A stretch of DNA of 64,000 nt from Anaeramoeba flamelloides (Eukaryota; Metamonada; Anaeramoebidae), in assembly GCA_027625915.1 (NCBI GenBank), contig JANTQA010000063.1:2418001-2482000 (forward strand), written 5' to 3'. This document shows positions 45,801 to 58,085 of this stretch, one piece after another. Position 1 is the first letter of the stretch; every line of letters begins with the position of its first letter. The notes beneath the pieces are model-generated. The model did no database searches, had not been told where the DNA came from, and saw nothing but the letters and a program-made list of their open reading frames with translations. Position numbers and translations under genes: made by a program.

Positions 45801-48800
45801 ATGAATTTTTCACCAAATAAACAAATTTATGAACCAAACGAATTTAAACAATCCCAAAATTTTCTCACCAGTAAAAATAATTCTTCAACAAATACTTTTA
45901 ATAATTCGTTACAAACCAACAAAGATCAAAATCTTTTCTCAACAATAAAGAAGACCAAACCAAAATCACAACAAACAAACAAACCAACTCATGAAAATAT
46001 TACCATACAAACCAAAACTTGTTTAACAAATAATTCAAATAACACCACCAAAAAAGTTTGGCCAAGGGGCTTTGGAAAAAAAAGACTGCTATATTTAATT
46101 CAAGAAGAACAGTTTAAAAAAGAAATGGAAATGAAGAAAAGCCAACAAACCCGAGAAGAAATTAATCTGAAAGAAAATCAAGTAAAAGAAAAAAAAAAAG
46201 AAAAGCAAACAAATCAAAACAAGAGCCAACAAACGTTCGATTCTTCGAAAAACAAAAACAATTCAAACCCAATCAAAACGATTCAGCAACAAAACCAAGA
46301 AAAAGAAAAAGGGCACCACCAGACCCAAACACAAACCCAACTACAAAAGCAAGCACCTTTCCAAATCCAAATCAATAAAATATTTAATCAAAAAAAACCA
46401 TACCAAACGAATCAGCAATATCCAAACAAACAGTTTTCAGGGAACCAAAATGAGAAAAACACACAGGCGTTCTCCAATATGCAAGACAGGGATCCAAAAC
46501 AGATTTATTCAGAAAATAATACAAACACAAATTTTAATCCAGACAGATTAACGAAAAACAAGACCAATTCAATTTATTTCCCTCATTTAGGGGATGTAAA
46601 ATCACAATTTTCAAAGAAGAATAATGTTGCCACCGAAAAAATAACTCACTTACCACAACGCTTAAATGAACAAGTTCTTAATACCAAACCACACTCAAAC
46701 CCAAACATAAAAACAACTCTTAATATAAACCCAAATAAAAATTTAATAACAAACACAAACAAAAACATAAACAACAACAAAAACACAAACACAGACACAA
46801 AAGATGAATTCAATCGACAGCTAAATAAAGAACACAACCTAAAAATTTCAAAAACAACACATTACAATATGTATAATCAACAACAGATTGATTACAATTT
46901 CTCAAAAAATGATCTTTATTCAATAAAAAAGATTCAAAACAACTGGACAAATTTAAGTCAAGAAAACAAATTAAATGAGAACCATTTCCCAATTAACCAA
47001 AATTCATTTTTAATAAAAAAAAAAGAGTCTGATAGCAAAAAGCAAAATTCTGAAGCAATAAATGAGATAAAAACACAAATTTCAAATGAAAATTATACAA
47101 AGAGGTTTCAAAACGAGGCAAATAATTACAAACAATATAAAACAATTATAAATCCAAAATTTCATAATTCAATACAAAAGCCTTTTATCTTACAAAAAGA
47201 TCAAAACATTGAAATGGGCACTGTTACGCAAACGAGTATAAACATGAGGAATGGAATAAACTTGGAAAAGAAAAAAAATCCAAATCAATCAAATGAAAAG
47301 AACAAAAAATTTGATCAACAAGAATTAAATTTTGAAAGACACAAGAATAACAATAATAAAGATAAGATTAAATCCGATTATGATATTAATAAAAATAATG
47401 AAATTATTATTAATAAAAATAATGATATCATTATTATTAAAACTAATGATATTATTATTATTAATAAGTTTAATAATAAAAATTTTAATATGGTTATAAA
47501 TAATTCTAATGAATTTTGGAATCTTGAAAAAGATCATAATGAAAGAACACATAAGAATAAAACCATAGAAAGATCTTCAAATAATAATAAAATTTCGCAA
47601 ATTTTTAAGAATAAAAATGAAAATTACATTAGTCACAAACCTGATAAATTACAATATCAAATAAATAAATCTGAAAACGATATTATAAATTTGGAACCAA
47701 TTAAAGGCACCAGTAATACTAATAATAAAGATTTAAATCAAATTCCCTTCAAAAATCTCAATGAATTTTCTAAAAATGAAAACGAAAACGAACTTGAAAA
47801 GGAAAATAAAAAAAGAAAACAAACCCAAAAAGACAAGATCTTGGCTGATTTTGAGAAAAATGAATTAAATCAACAAATTACTGAAAAAAAAGAAAATATT
47901 ACAAAAAAAAAATTTGTAAATGAAAAGAACAACAAAAAAATTAGTGAAACAAAATCACCAAATATTAATTCCCAAACTTTAATTTCAAAAAGAAGCACTC
48001 AAACGATTTTAAACAAAAACAGTAAAACATCAAGTCCACCAAATGACTTTAAATATTATAAAGATAATTCATTCAAGGAATGGGGAGGAGAAGGAGAAAG
48101 AGAAGGTACGAGAAGAAGAGGAAGATTGTGGACAAGGGAAAGGGGTAGAGAAAGGGAAAGGGAAAGGGATAGGAACAGAGAAAGAGAAAAAGAGGGAGAA
48201 AGAGATAGGGAACAAGAGAGCCCATTAGAGGGAGAAAGAAAGTTAGAAATAGAATTCAAAAGAAATACGGAAAGAGACGGAAACATATATAATGATAGAG
48301 AATATTTAAATAAAAGAGAATATGTTACGAGAAGAGGAAGAGGGGGAGAATATGAACGAGACAAGAAGAAAAATAGCAATAAGGATAGAGATTATTTATA
48401 TAAAAGAGAATATGAAAGAGAATATGAAAGAGAAAGAAAAATATATAATGATCGAGAATATTATGATAAAAGAGAATATGAAAGGGATCGAAATAAAAAA
48501 AATAATTTAACTAACGATACTCCAACTGAAAGAGAGAAATATTTAAGAAAAGAAGAATATTATCAAAAAAATAACCTCCAGAGGGATCGATATTTTGATC
48601 CAGAAAAGGGCATTATGAATGACCCTTATTATGATTATGATGGAATGACATATAAACAATATCGAATGAAAGAAAGCCACCAACTTGAAAAAAATCATTA
48701 TTATGATCGGAATAGATATTATAACGATCGAAGAATTGATGTTGGATATTCATTTAATAATAATAATAATTTTATCGAGACCGGGATTTATAGAAAAAAA

Positions 48801-50766
48801 CTGCCTGATAGATATAAGTATAATGAAAGAGAATGGGAATCGAAAAGAGAACTACCCGTTAGAAGATTTAAAGGAAGAACATGGGATAGAAACAATAATC
48901 GAATTCAGATAAGAGACCCATTTTTAGATAAAGAATACGAAAGAGAAACCTACCCATTAAGAGCATTTGAAAGGAAAGAAGAAGAATGGGATAAAGAAAA
49001 AGAAATTGAAAGAATACGTAATGCGATACGGGAAAGGGAATTGAAAAAGAAAAAGAAAAGGGAACGGGAACAGGAACGGGAACAGGAACAGGAACTGGAA
49101 CAGGAAAATAGAAAGGTGAAAGTAAAAGGAAGAGAAAGGGAAGATGAACAGGGAAAGGGAATAGAAATCGAACAGAAAAAAGAAACAGAAACAGAAACCG
49201 AAACTAAAATCAAAACAGGAATGGGCATGAGAAAAGGGAGAGGAAAAGGAAAAGGAAGAGGAAAAGGAAGAGGAAAAGGAAAAGTAATAGAAAAAGAAAA
49301 AGAAAGAAAAAAAAACACTAATAAGGAAAACCAAAAAGAAACACATAATCTTGTAACCAGCGCCTCAGCATTAAATCAAAAAGGATCAATTTTTGAAAAT
49401 GAAGAAAATATACCAAATATCGAATCAATGATTTATGTTTGGCCCTTAGAAAGTAAATTGACCCAAAAAGATGAAATTAAAAAAATATTTTCAAAATATG
49501 GTAAAATAATTAAAATAATCCAAGAAAAAACTCATTCCATCATTCAATTTCAAAACCCACAGCAGTCAAAGAATGCAACCAGTTCTTCAAAAAAATTAAT
49601 TATTAATGGGAAAAATGTAATTATAAAACCATTTGAAATGTGGAGAATCAAAAATGTAAATCGAAAAAAGACTTTAAAAAATTCAAAATCAACTGAACTT
49701 GATAATAATAAAAATAACAACAGCAGCAGTAACAACAACAAAAACAACAATAATAAGAATATTCAGAAACTTCAAAATCAGCAACAACAGGCCGACAAAC
49801 AACAGAAAAAAAAAGCTTTTGATTTTGGTTTTCCCAGAAAAAGGCCCTTTCAAATTGACAAGAATGAATTAAATTCCAGAAGTAAATCCTTATTATTACA
49901 ATTATCTCAATTACAAAACGGAATGCTAAACGAAAAAAATATTAATATAAAATCTTCAGTTTCAATTATAATCCGCCATCATGAAAATTTCTCTCAAGGT
50001 TTGTCTATTAAATCAAAAATAAAAAAAGATCTAGATTTAGTTGCTAGTTTAACAATTCTCCCGAGTAAGTTTTTTTTTTTTTTTTTCATTTTTTGAAATT
50101 TGATAGTTGAGAAATATATATAAATTGACTTTTTTGATTTTTTTATTTGTTATTCTCTCTCTCTCTTTCTCGATCCAATATATATATATAGAACATAGAT
50201 TTATTGATGACTTAGTTCAAGAAGCAAAAAATAATGGAACGAATTATATTGTATTAATCGAAAAAAATGATTTGAGCAAAGAATTACAATCATATACCTT
50301 AAAAATAAATGATTTCATTCACAAAAATACAAAAATCGAAGAAAATCTTTCACTTAGTTCAATAATTGAAAGAATTAAATATTATGAAAAAGAATTACAA
50401 TCAATAAAATCCATAAATCAAATCCAATTTTTTAATTCTGTAACCACAAAAAAATTATTAGAAAATACTTTACGCGATCAATTATCAAAAAACTCTTTAA
50501 ATACGTTAAACTCTTTTGACAAAATTCTTAGAAAAAATCCTAATAATCCGAAAAATTTGGGAATATTAAAAGAAGAGAAAAAACAAAGTTTGAACGATCA
50601 AAACAGTATGGATATTGATCATGATAAAGAAATCGATCATAAAGCTAACAATAATAATAAAAATCATGATGATGATGATAATTTTATAAACACCGGAAAT
50701 CTCGAAAAAACTAAGCATGGTAATAATGATATAACAAATTCCCAAACAAACAATAATCATTTTTAA
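45801..50766 (+). CDS. Large low-complexity RNA-binding protein with RRM and NCOA5-like anticodon-binding domain
   Basis: Two exons, 45801-50064 and 50192-50766. The 127-bp intron has donor GTAAGT and acceptor ATATAG, and phase 1 is kept, giving 1612 residues from an ATG. Residues 1-750 are Asn/Gln/Lys-rich and probably disordered, with a local tandem NKNNDIIII-type stretch (~530-565). Residues ~757-1173 are dense in Arg-Glu and Arg-Asp pairs, like the RE/RD domains of splicing factors. Residues ~1208-1280 form an RRM fold (SMIYVWPLESKLTQKDEIKK, IIQFQNPQQSK). Residues ~1385-1480 match the anticodon-binding-like domain of NCOA5-type coactivators (SVSIIIRHHENFSQG... then RFIDDLVQEAKNNGTNYIVL). 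The intron falls inside this last domain. A nuclear role in splicing or transcript processing is likely but inferred. Opposite-strand Ser/Phe-rich frames are shadows. Confidence 0.82.
50065..50191 (+). other. Intron of the RRM/NCOA5-like gene (127 bp)
   Basis: GTAAGT followed by a T run; ends in an AT repeat and TAG. Joining completes an AAA codon and continues the anticodon-binding-like domain (TILP|K|HRFIDD). Confidence 0.85.
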
Positions 50767-51414
50767 ACAAACATAATAATAAAAATGACGAAAATAAATA
50801 ACAAGAAAAAAAATACATTTAATTCTTTTTCTAATTTTTAAAAAATGTTCTTTATATTTTTTGTTAAATAAATAAAAAAATTCATTTTAATCTTTTCATT
50901 TTTTTTTTTTTCAAATTTGGATTCTTTTTCATTTTTATATACCTTTCTCAACAATTTATGTGTTTTTTATTGTGCTACTTTACAAAATATTCCCTTAATA
51001 AACAAATTTATAATTTTTTTCAAACCAGAAACTCATGCAAAAATAAAATTGAAAATTTCCAGTTTGATAAAACTATTACAACAATTAACATTTCATTCTT
51101 GTTAATAGAGTTTGCTTATAATATAATCAAAATTCCAAAACTTATAAAGCTCCAGGCTATTGTATTTTTATTGATGTTAGTAGTACAATAATTTTTAAAA
51201 GTCTCTAGTTAAGAAAAAAAAAGGTCGTTTTTTGGAATCAAATTTTTAAATGGTGGTGATAATATATTTTAGTAAAATTCAACTTTGAGTTATTTAATTG
51301 AAGAGATTATATCGAATTGTTTTGAAAACACTATATTCATCTAAAAAAAATCAAATATGAAAACAAAATGTAAAGATGTTAAATATTGTTGTTAAATAGG
51401 TTTTTACAGGATTA

Positions 51415-51750
51415 AAACGAATCCTGTATAATCCCAGGAACTTTGCTTGATTCTTTTAAATACTGGGAAATCTAATGCGAATTGCCGTCAATTGCCATCA
51501 AGTGTCTTTGGGTACCTATGTTTTTTGAATTTCAAAATGAAACACAAAATTTATATAATTTTCCTTTATTTCAAAACTCAAAAAAACCTAGAACACTTAA
51601 TAAATAAATAGAAAACTCAAAAAAACCTAAAGAAAATCTATTGATTTTCCAAATAAACAGTAAACTAAAGAAAACCTAACGGGATTTTTTCAGAATTTAA
51701 AAGAATAATGTAAAATCAAAGATTTTTCTTATTATTTAGAATTCTAGAAA
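51415..51750. repeat. Foldback repeat family R4 copy
   Basis: TTGCCGTCAATTGCCATCAA, 'TAAACAGTAAACTAAAGAAA', 'CCTAACGGG' and a CAGAATTTAAAAGAATAATG palindrome around AAATCAAAGATTTT, shared with the other R4 copies. Confidence 0.5.
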
Positions 51751-51975
51751 AATGATTTTAAATAACCAAAAAAAAAATAAAAATTTCAAACATAATAAAT
51801 AAAGAATTCTTTAATAGCCAAATAATTGATTCTCTATTAGAAAGATATGAATAAATTATAAAATACTTTTAAAATATAATAAAATTACATCTTAACTATA
51901 TGAAAAAAACTTTTATCATTTTTTTGCTATTAAATTAGAAAACTATCTTAATAGAACCGGGAAAATATGATTTCT

Positions 51976-52495
51976 TTAAAGACTAAGTTTTCTGGTGAAA
52001 ATGTGAAATAATGTATAAAAAACTCCTTGAAAGAGTTATATAATCAAAGTATCATTTACAAGGAGAATTTCTTTTAGAAAAAATGTGCAATTTTCACTTT
52101 TCTAGATCATACCAAAATTTTTTATATAGTTAGATCATACCAAAATTTGATTTTTTTATTTTAGAATTTTCCTTTCAACTTCCTGAATTCACAGTAATTC
52201 CTCTGACGTTCAACATATTTTTTGTCTTTGCTTTTATAAGTTAGAAATGTTCTCAAATTTGTACTTGTACTTGAAAATCTCCAAAAGCCATTTTTAATTA
52301 ATTATTTTATTTGTTATTTTCAATTCCTTTTTCATTGAAAAAGATTTAAAAAAAATATGCGTGAAAAGGTAAAGATGACAAAAAATGATTTTTTTTTTTT
52401 GTCCAATTTCTTCCGTGTTAAAAATTCTTTTTGAGAAGTGAAAGTGAAATAACACAATAACTCAACAGTCTCTAGTGTGGGAACTTAGCCCTTAA
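51976..52495. mobile_element. MITE family R2, copy 3 (520 bp, bounded by TTAA)
   Basis: TTAAAGACTAAG at the left and AGCCCTTAA at the right. Same orientation as 36357-36862; shares ATAATGTATAAAAAACTCC and TTTTGAGAAGTGAAAGTGAA. It lies 330 bp upstream of the porin start. Confidence 0.8.
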
Positions 52496-52828
52496 TCTCT
52501 ATTGTAAAATATCTTTCAAAAATAATTATTGATCCAAGATCTTGAATAAACCAAGAGGGTTTTTTTCTATGAAGTTATAAAAAGTGAAAAATTAGCCGAA
52601 TTATTTAATGTTTTTTTTCAAAAATTTTTTTAAAGATAATGACAATTTATAAACCTTAATCAATTAATTATTGTACATTTAAATCAACGAACAATTTTGA
52701 ATAAATACTAATCATGTAACTCTGTAAACGAGATAAATACCAATCAAAAAATTAAAATTCTTTCAGGAAAAATACAAGATTTCTTGTTTCCATTTTTTTT
52801 CTTTTTTCTTCTCTAATTTCCATTAAAA

Positions 52829-55800
52829 ATGGGTTTCAAATGGGATCGTTATTTCTTTTCAAAACTTGGACAAGATGCTAAGTCAGTCCTTGGGGGTTAC
52901 AATTCAAACAGCTACTTACAAATTCAAAAAAAATTTACACCAGGTATTAATTTAACAAACACAAGCCAACTTATTCCAAGCAAGGATCAGCTTGCAATCT
53001 ATACACATATGAATTTCAGTTATACTTATAAAAACCTATGCTCGGTGTTTGGATCGTTTGATACAAACAGAGACGTAAAAGCAAATTTTGGTTGTAATAT
53101 TCCAAAGATCAAAGGGCTGTCAGCTGGGATCTTATGTAAGATATCTTTTCACCGAATAATTTTCTTTTTTTTTCTTCTTTATTCTGGAAACAATTTTGAA
53201 GGAATTTTGTCTTCTGAAATAAGTTTGACATTCAAAAAACAGTTGTAAATAAATTAGTTACAAAAAAAAAGGAAGAAAAAGAAAAAAAAAGTATGAACCA
53301 AAAAAAATACTTTTGTTAATATTTGTGAGTCGAAGAAAAAATTGGTTCATTCAACAACTAAGTGCAAGTATTTAATATACTTTGTGTGAATTTATTTCCT
53401 TTTCGGATCTTCTTTTGTCAATCAAAAAAAAAAAAATGAAGAATGTTTTCGTATTTTGTTAGGATGTTTTCGTTTATTGTTGAAAACATTATATTCTTCA
53501 TTTAATTAAATTACAACCATTATAATCTCAAGAAAACGAAAACAAGTTGTCACTGAAACCCAGTATTTCGATCAACCACAGGAATAACAGAAATCACAGA
53601 AAACACAGAAACCCGTTTTTAATTGTTCAGATCAAGAGAGAAAAATAAAACATAAAAATCAAAATACTTTCAGTGTTCAGAATACTGAATTTAACCAAAT
53701 CGGAAAAATATCACAACTGTTTTAAAAAAGTGATCCCCAAAAATGTTCAAAAAGTTTTGTATGACTGTTTGGTCCACTCTTTTAGCACACAAAACCAAAG
53801 AAGAGACGAACTTGAGGATATTTTTTAAAAAAAGTCAAACTAATTTTACTAAATTTTTATGATTAATATTTAAATTTGGAACATTTCAAACCTGAAATTG
53901 GAGTTGACATAAAAGGTGAAAAATTACAAATTTTTATTAAAATTATACGACTCATTTTGTAAAAAGAATTGGCACCTTTGATGCTTTTAGCATGTCTGGT
54001 CATATCACTACACGATATTCAAAAAATGAGAAAAAATGTCATTGCAATGAAAACACCAAATTGTATAGCATTACTGAAAATTTTAAATAGATATTTTGTC
54101 ATACTAGTTATAATTTTGTTATCTTAATTATAATTTTTTTTTTTTTTTTGTTGATTTATATTGAAATTGTTAAGGTACATGAGAGGATAACATAGGGTTA
54201 AATAAGACTCTTTCCCAAGTGGTTGATACCTTTTTAGTCTCTTAAGTAAAGTCAGGCATTGTTAGTAAAGATGTTTGTTAAGGCAAGGATTGTGTATGAA
54301 AGGTAAAAAATGTTTGAATTGGGTAGGTTAAGTCCAGTTTATTCAATATTTTTTAGGATATTGGGGGTAAATGTGGTTAGGTTATGATTCACTTGGGTAT
54401 GTAAGGTTTTATGTGTATAAGAAAGGGTATAACACTATATTTTTTTTAATTTTCAACAAACCTCAATTACAAAATGATAATTGGGATTACAAAATGTCTT
54501 ATCAAAATTTTCAGTAATGCTATACACTTTAAAAATTGTCAATAAAATGACATTTTCTCTCATTTTTTGAATATCATTAGATATGGTAAGAAATGTTATA
54601 AAAATCCAAGAGACCAATTATTTTCACAAAAAAAAGAGTAGAATAATTTTCATAGAAATTTCCAATTTTTTGCATTTTGTGTTTACAGCCATAAGATTGG
54701 GTATAACTATACTATTTTTTAAATGATATTGGTATTACAAAGTTGCCATCGTATGACAAAATGTCATATCAAAATTTTTAGTAATGTTATAAGTCATCCA
54801 AGTAATTGTTGAATCAATTTTAAAAAATGACTACCTATCAACTATATATCCACTGAAAAGTCTGTTGGTGAATCATAACTATGATAATATGTCAAATAAA
54901 TAAATAAAAATAAAAAAAAATTTTTACAAGTTCTTTTTTTCAAATAAATTGGGTTTTCGGAAAATGAACATGATCAAACAGTTTTAAGATATCCACAATC
55001 ATATTTATCATATAATAAATGAAGTTTAGAATTTCTTTTAAAGGTGGTAGCCACCATAAAGTCAAAATTTTCACTTTTTAATATTTCAAAAGAAGATGAG
55101 AAAACAAAAAAAAAATTACTTTGGTTGTGCTTCGTTGCTTTTTAGTATTCAAAGCACTTGTTGAAAAACAATACATTAATTTAAATTTCAACATAAAATT
55201 AAACACCATAATAGAATTACAAGTTGTTTTGTTTTATCTACTTTGGAAAATGTTAAATGATTGACCTTTGGTTCTTATCTCAACATTCTATTGTGACATT
55301 TAATTTTATGTTGGAAAACAATTTAATTAATTGTTTTTTAACAAAGCACTATTGTTACTAAAAAGAAACAAACTAACATTGTAAACAGACAAGACAATAA
55401 AGTTTTCAGATCTAATTGTAAAAGTATAAAAAAGTTAAAGTGCTGACTTCTGGTTCAATGCTCTTATTTTAATTGAACTTACTCTAAACTTTAAAAAGGA
55501 GCAATCTGGGCTTGATCAAAATAAAAAAAGAAATCCAGAAACACTGAAAATCACAAAAAATAAACAAAACCACAACCAAAGTCAAAAAAAAATGTTTTCA
55601 AATCTTCTTGGAAATCTTAAAAATGTGAAAGTGTTGGCTTCTGATATAATACACTTATTATAATTGAGCTGACTCTACAATTTAAAAGGAACAATATGGG
55701 CTTGATCAAAAAAGGAGAGAGAGAGAGGAGGAAAGAAAAGAGATCATAAAAAATCTTCAGGTCTGTCATTTTATATTCAATCTTTTTGTAAACTATTTTG

Positions 55801-57494
55801 AATTTCAACCTAACTGCTATTTTTAAAAAATAATTATACCGAGTGATTTCTTTAACTGAAGATAATTAAAAAGATAGTATACACTTAATGGTATTTATAA
55901 CCCCGAGTATTTCTATATTTAGTAAATATAATATGATAATAAGTTGATATTCAGGGTAATATTCCCTTAATCGATAAGTATTGTCAATGTAAATGACCAA
56001 CCAACCCTTCAAATAAATTATAAAACACAAGAAAATTATCTTTTGATCTTCATCACGAGTTTAATTTATTTTCTTTTAGTTTATTTTTCAAAATTAATAG
56101 TTTTTTTTTTGAAGTTCTTTGTGTTTACCAAATTATTATTTCTTTAATTCAAAATTATTTTAAAATTACTTGTAAAGTTCTAAAGTATTAAAAATTCAAA
56201 ATAATTTTTAATACTTGTATGAAGACCAATATCATGATTTGTAATTCAAATCTTAGCTAATAGAATCCCATAATTTCAAATAATTACATATTTTATTAAA
56301 ATTGATCCGGGTTTGTAATAAAAAATATTAAATTACTCCTGTACATCTAAAAAGAATAATTAATATGAATTCAATGATTTTTTAAAGTATAAAAAATTAC
56401 TGAATTTTAAAGATTGTAAAAATAATAGAAAAAGTTGATATTTACAGATTTTATTTTCCTGATATCTTTTGTTACATTGATTGAGCTAAATTCTAGTAAA
56501 TATATTTAAAAAAGCTTTAAATAAAGCCAATAAACGTTGAAATTTTAGAAAAAATGAGATATTTTTGTATTTGTTGAGAATTCAAAAGAATTATTGAGAA
56601 AATATATAAGATACTTTACTAAGATAACAACAAAAATTCGTTTATTATTTAATGAATTATAAATAATTTCATAAAACATTCAAAGAAAGGCAAAAAAAAA
56701 AAAAAAAAAAAAAATCAACTCTTTCATTTGATTACTTATGTTTCACATGATTTCTTTTGAATCAAAATAAAATAAATTTCTTTCTAACAAAAATTATTTG
56801 TTCTGCTCCAAACAACTTTATTTATTTATTTTTATAACTTACTTAATATTGATTCTTTGCTTTATTTCTTTTTGAATATTTTTACTTTTGATATATAAAT
56901 TATCCCCCATTTTTTAAAAAAAAAATAATAATCAATACAGCTGAAAACAACCCTGGTCGTGTTATGGCATGCTTTACTTATGTACATAAATATTTTACCT
57001 CTGTTAAATCTTTGAATCTTTTAGGGAATGAATTAAATGTCAACTTTACAACAGGAAAAGACAAATTTTCAGTTGGGATGAGAACCGAATTAGATTATCG
57101 TTCACGTCAATTGATTGGGTTACAGTTGGCATCTCGATATGCAATTTCTAACAACCTCGTATTTTTTTCGCAATTTAACACAAATCAAAAACAATTAGTA
57201 AATTCATTATATTTTAAACAATTCTCAAAATATGCTTATTCATTAAGTGTAAAAAAGAATTTTCCTTCTGATTCAGATAACAGTATTTCATACCAAATGG
57301 GCACTAGAATTCGATATGACAAAAATAATGATATTAAAGTAAAAGTGATGAATTCAAAAAAAATTTACCTACAATTAAGTTCACAAATAACACCCAAATT
57401 TGGAATTACATTTGGAACTTCTCTAAATTTAACAAATTTGAAAGAATTTAATAAACAATCAATTATATTTGGTATGGCCATTGATGTAGATTAA
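52829..57494 (+). CDS. VDAC/porin_3-type outer-membrane channel protein
   Basis: Two exons, 52829-53135 and 56941-57494, joined at donor GTAAGA and acceptor ATACAG in phase 1 (Ser at the junction), giving 286 residues, the usual VDAC size (~280). The N-terminus (RYFFSKLGQDAKSVLGGYNS) resembles the VDAC N-terminal helix and first strand. The rest is alternating polar and hydrophobic beta strands, with a VDAC-like end (LQLSSQITPKFGITFGTSLN, then NKQSIIFGMAID). VDAC forms the main metabolite channel of the mitochondrial outer membrane; in an anaerobe it would sit in the hydrogenosome or related organelle. Tom40 shares the fold but is longer and has a different C-terminal beta-signal, so VDAC is preferred. 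Neither exon alone encodes a full barrel. Confidence 0.82.
54000..54590. mobile_element. TIR element in the porin intron
   Basis: GATATTCAAAAAATGAGAAA... with AATGTCATT (54015-54055), and further in TAGCATTACTGAAAATTTT, return in reverse complement at 54500-54585 (AAAATTTTCAGTAATGCTAT and the TTTTCTCTCATTTTTTGAAT block). About 590 bp. A fragment of one end is repeated at 54755-54795. Confidence 0.6.
55130..55375. repeat. Foldback repeat in the porin intron
   Basis: Arms of about 80 bp: CTTTTTAGTATTCAAAGCAC and AACATAAAATTAAACACC return inverted as TTTAATTTTATGTTGG and AAAGCACTATTGTTACTAAA. Confidence 0.6.
55438..55718 (+). repeat. Direct repeat pair, ~90 bp units, in the porin intron
   Basis: The unit GTGCTGACTTCTGGTTCAAT...GGGCTTGATCAAAA (55438-55530) recurs at 55627-55718 with about 80% likeness by eye, spaced by about 100 bp. 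Confidence 0.6.
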
Positions 57495-57824
57495 TATCAA
57501 TTATTAATTAACAACAACAAAAAAAAAAAAAAAAATAATAATAGTACAAAAAAAGCTCAAAATAAAAATAATAATTAATAAGAAAGCAATTTTTTAGACA
57601 TTTTTTATTTGTTTATTTGTTTATTTTTATTCAATTAAAATAAAAAATTGATTTGAACTGTTCTTTGAATCAAAAAATATATTTTTACAAGGATAAAATA
57701 GATTATTGTAAATTTTTTGAAATTGAAATAAAGTTTTTAAACTGGATTATTTCATACCTTAGTAGTTTTATTTTTGAATTTTATTGTTATACACTTCCTT
57801 CACTAACAATTAGATTTCTTTCTT

Positions 57825-58085
57825 CTTTTAATAAAAATAATTTTTTTTAAAATAATTCAGAAATATGTTGAACTTTGAACATTTAAATGATGTGAAAAAA
57901 TGGATCAATCCTTTAAAAACAATTAATTATTTTGGGTAAATTGAGGATTGAAAGTAAGTTTGATTTCTTAGTAACCATATTTTGGCTTTATTACCCAATT
58001 TCAAGATGTGGTAGATTTTTTTTGGATTTGCCATTAAATTTATTAGAATTATTTTTTTTTAGTTAGTAGTCCTTGAAAAATATTT
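57825..58085 (+). repeat. Dispersed repeat family R7, copy 2
   Basis: AATAATTCAGAAATATGTTG, AAAAAATGGATCAATCC and the closing ATTTATTAGAATTATTTTTT block parallel 1985-2245. Confidence 0.5.

Larger units (their letters stand above)
50767..52828. other. Spacer between the RRM/NCOA5-like and porin genes
   Basis: Holds an R4 copy (51415-51750) and an R2 MITE (51976-52495); no gene supported. The ~90 bases before 52829 end in a T/C-rich tract and are probably the porin leader. Confidence 0.5.
53136..56940 (+). other. Intron of the porin gene (3805 bp)
   Basis: Starts GTAAGATATCTTTT and ends AAAAATAATAATCAATACAG. It is about 4.4 times the length of the coding sequence. It contains an inverted-repeat element (54000-54590), a G-rich stretch (54170-54430), a foldback (55130-55375) and a direct repeat pair (55438-55530, 55627-55718). 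No gene frame inside. Confidence 0.8.

Noticed and set aside
48950-49346. Minus-strand Ser/Phe/Leu/Pro frames opposite the RRM gene, also at 48056-48379
   Set aside because: Shadow of the purine-only Arg-Glu tract on the plus strand.
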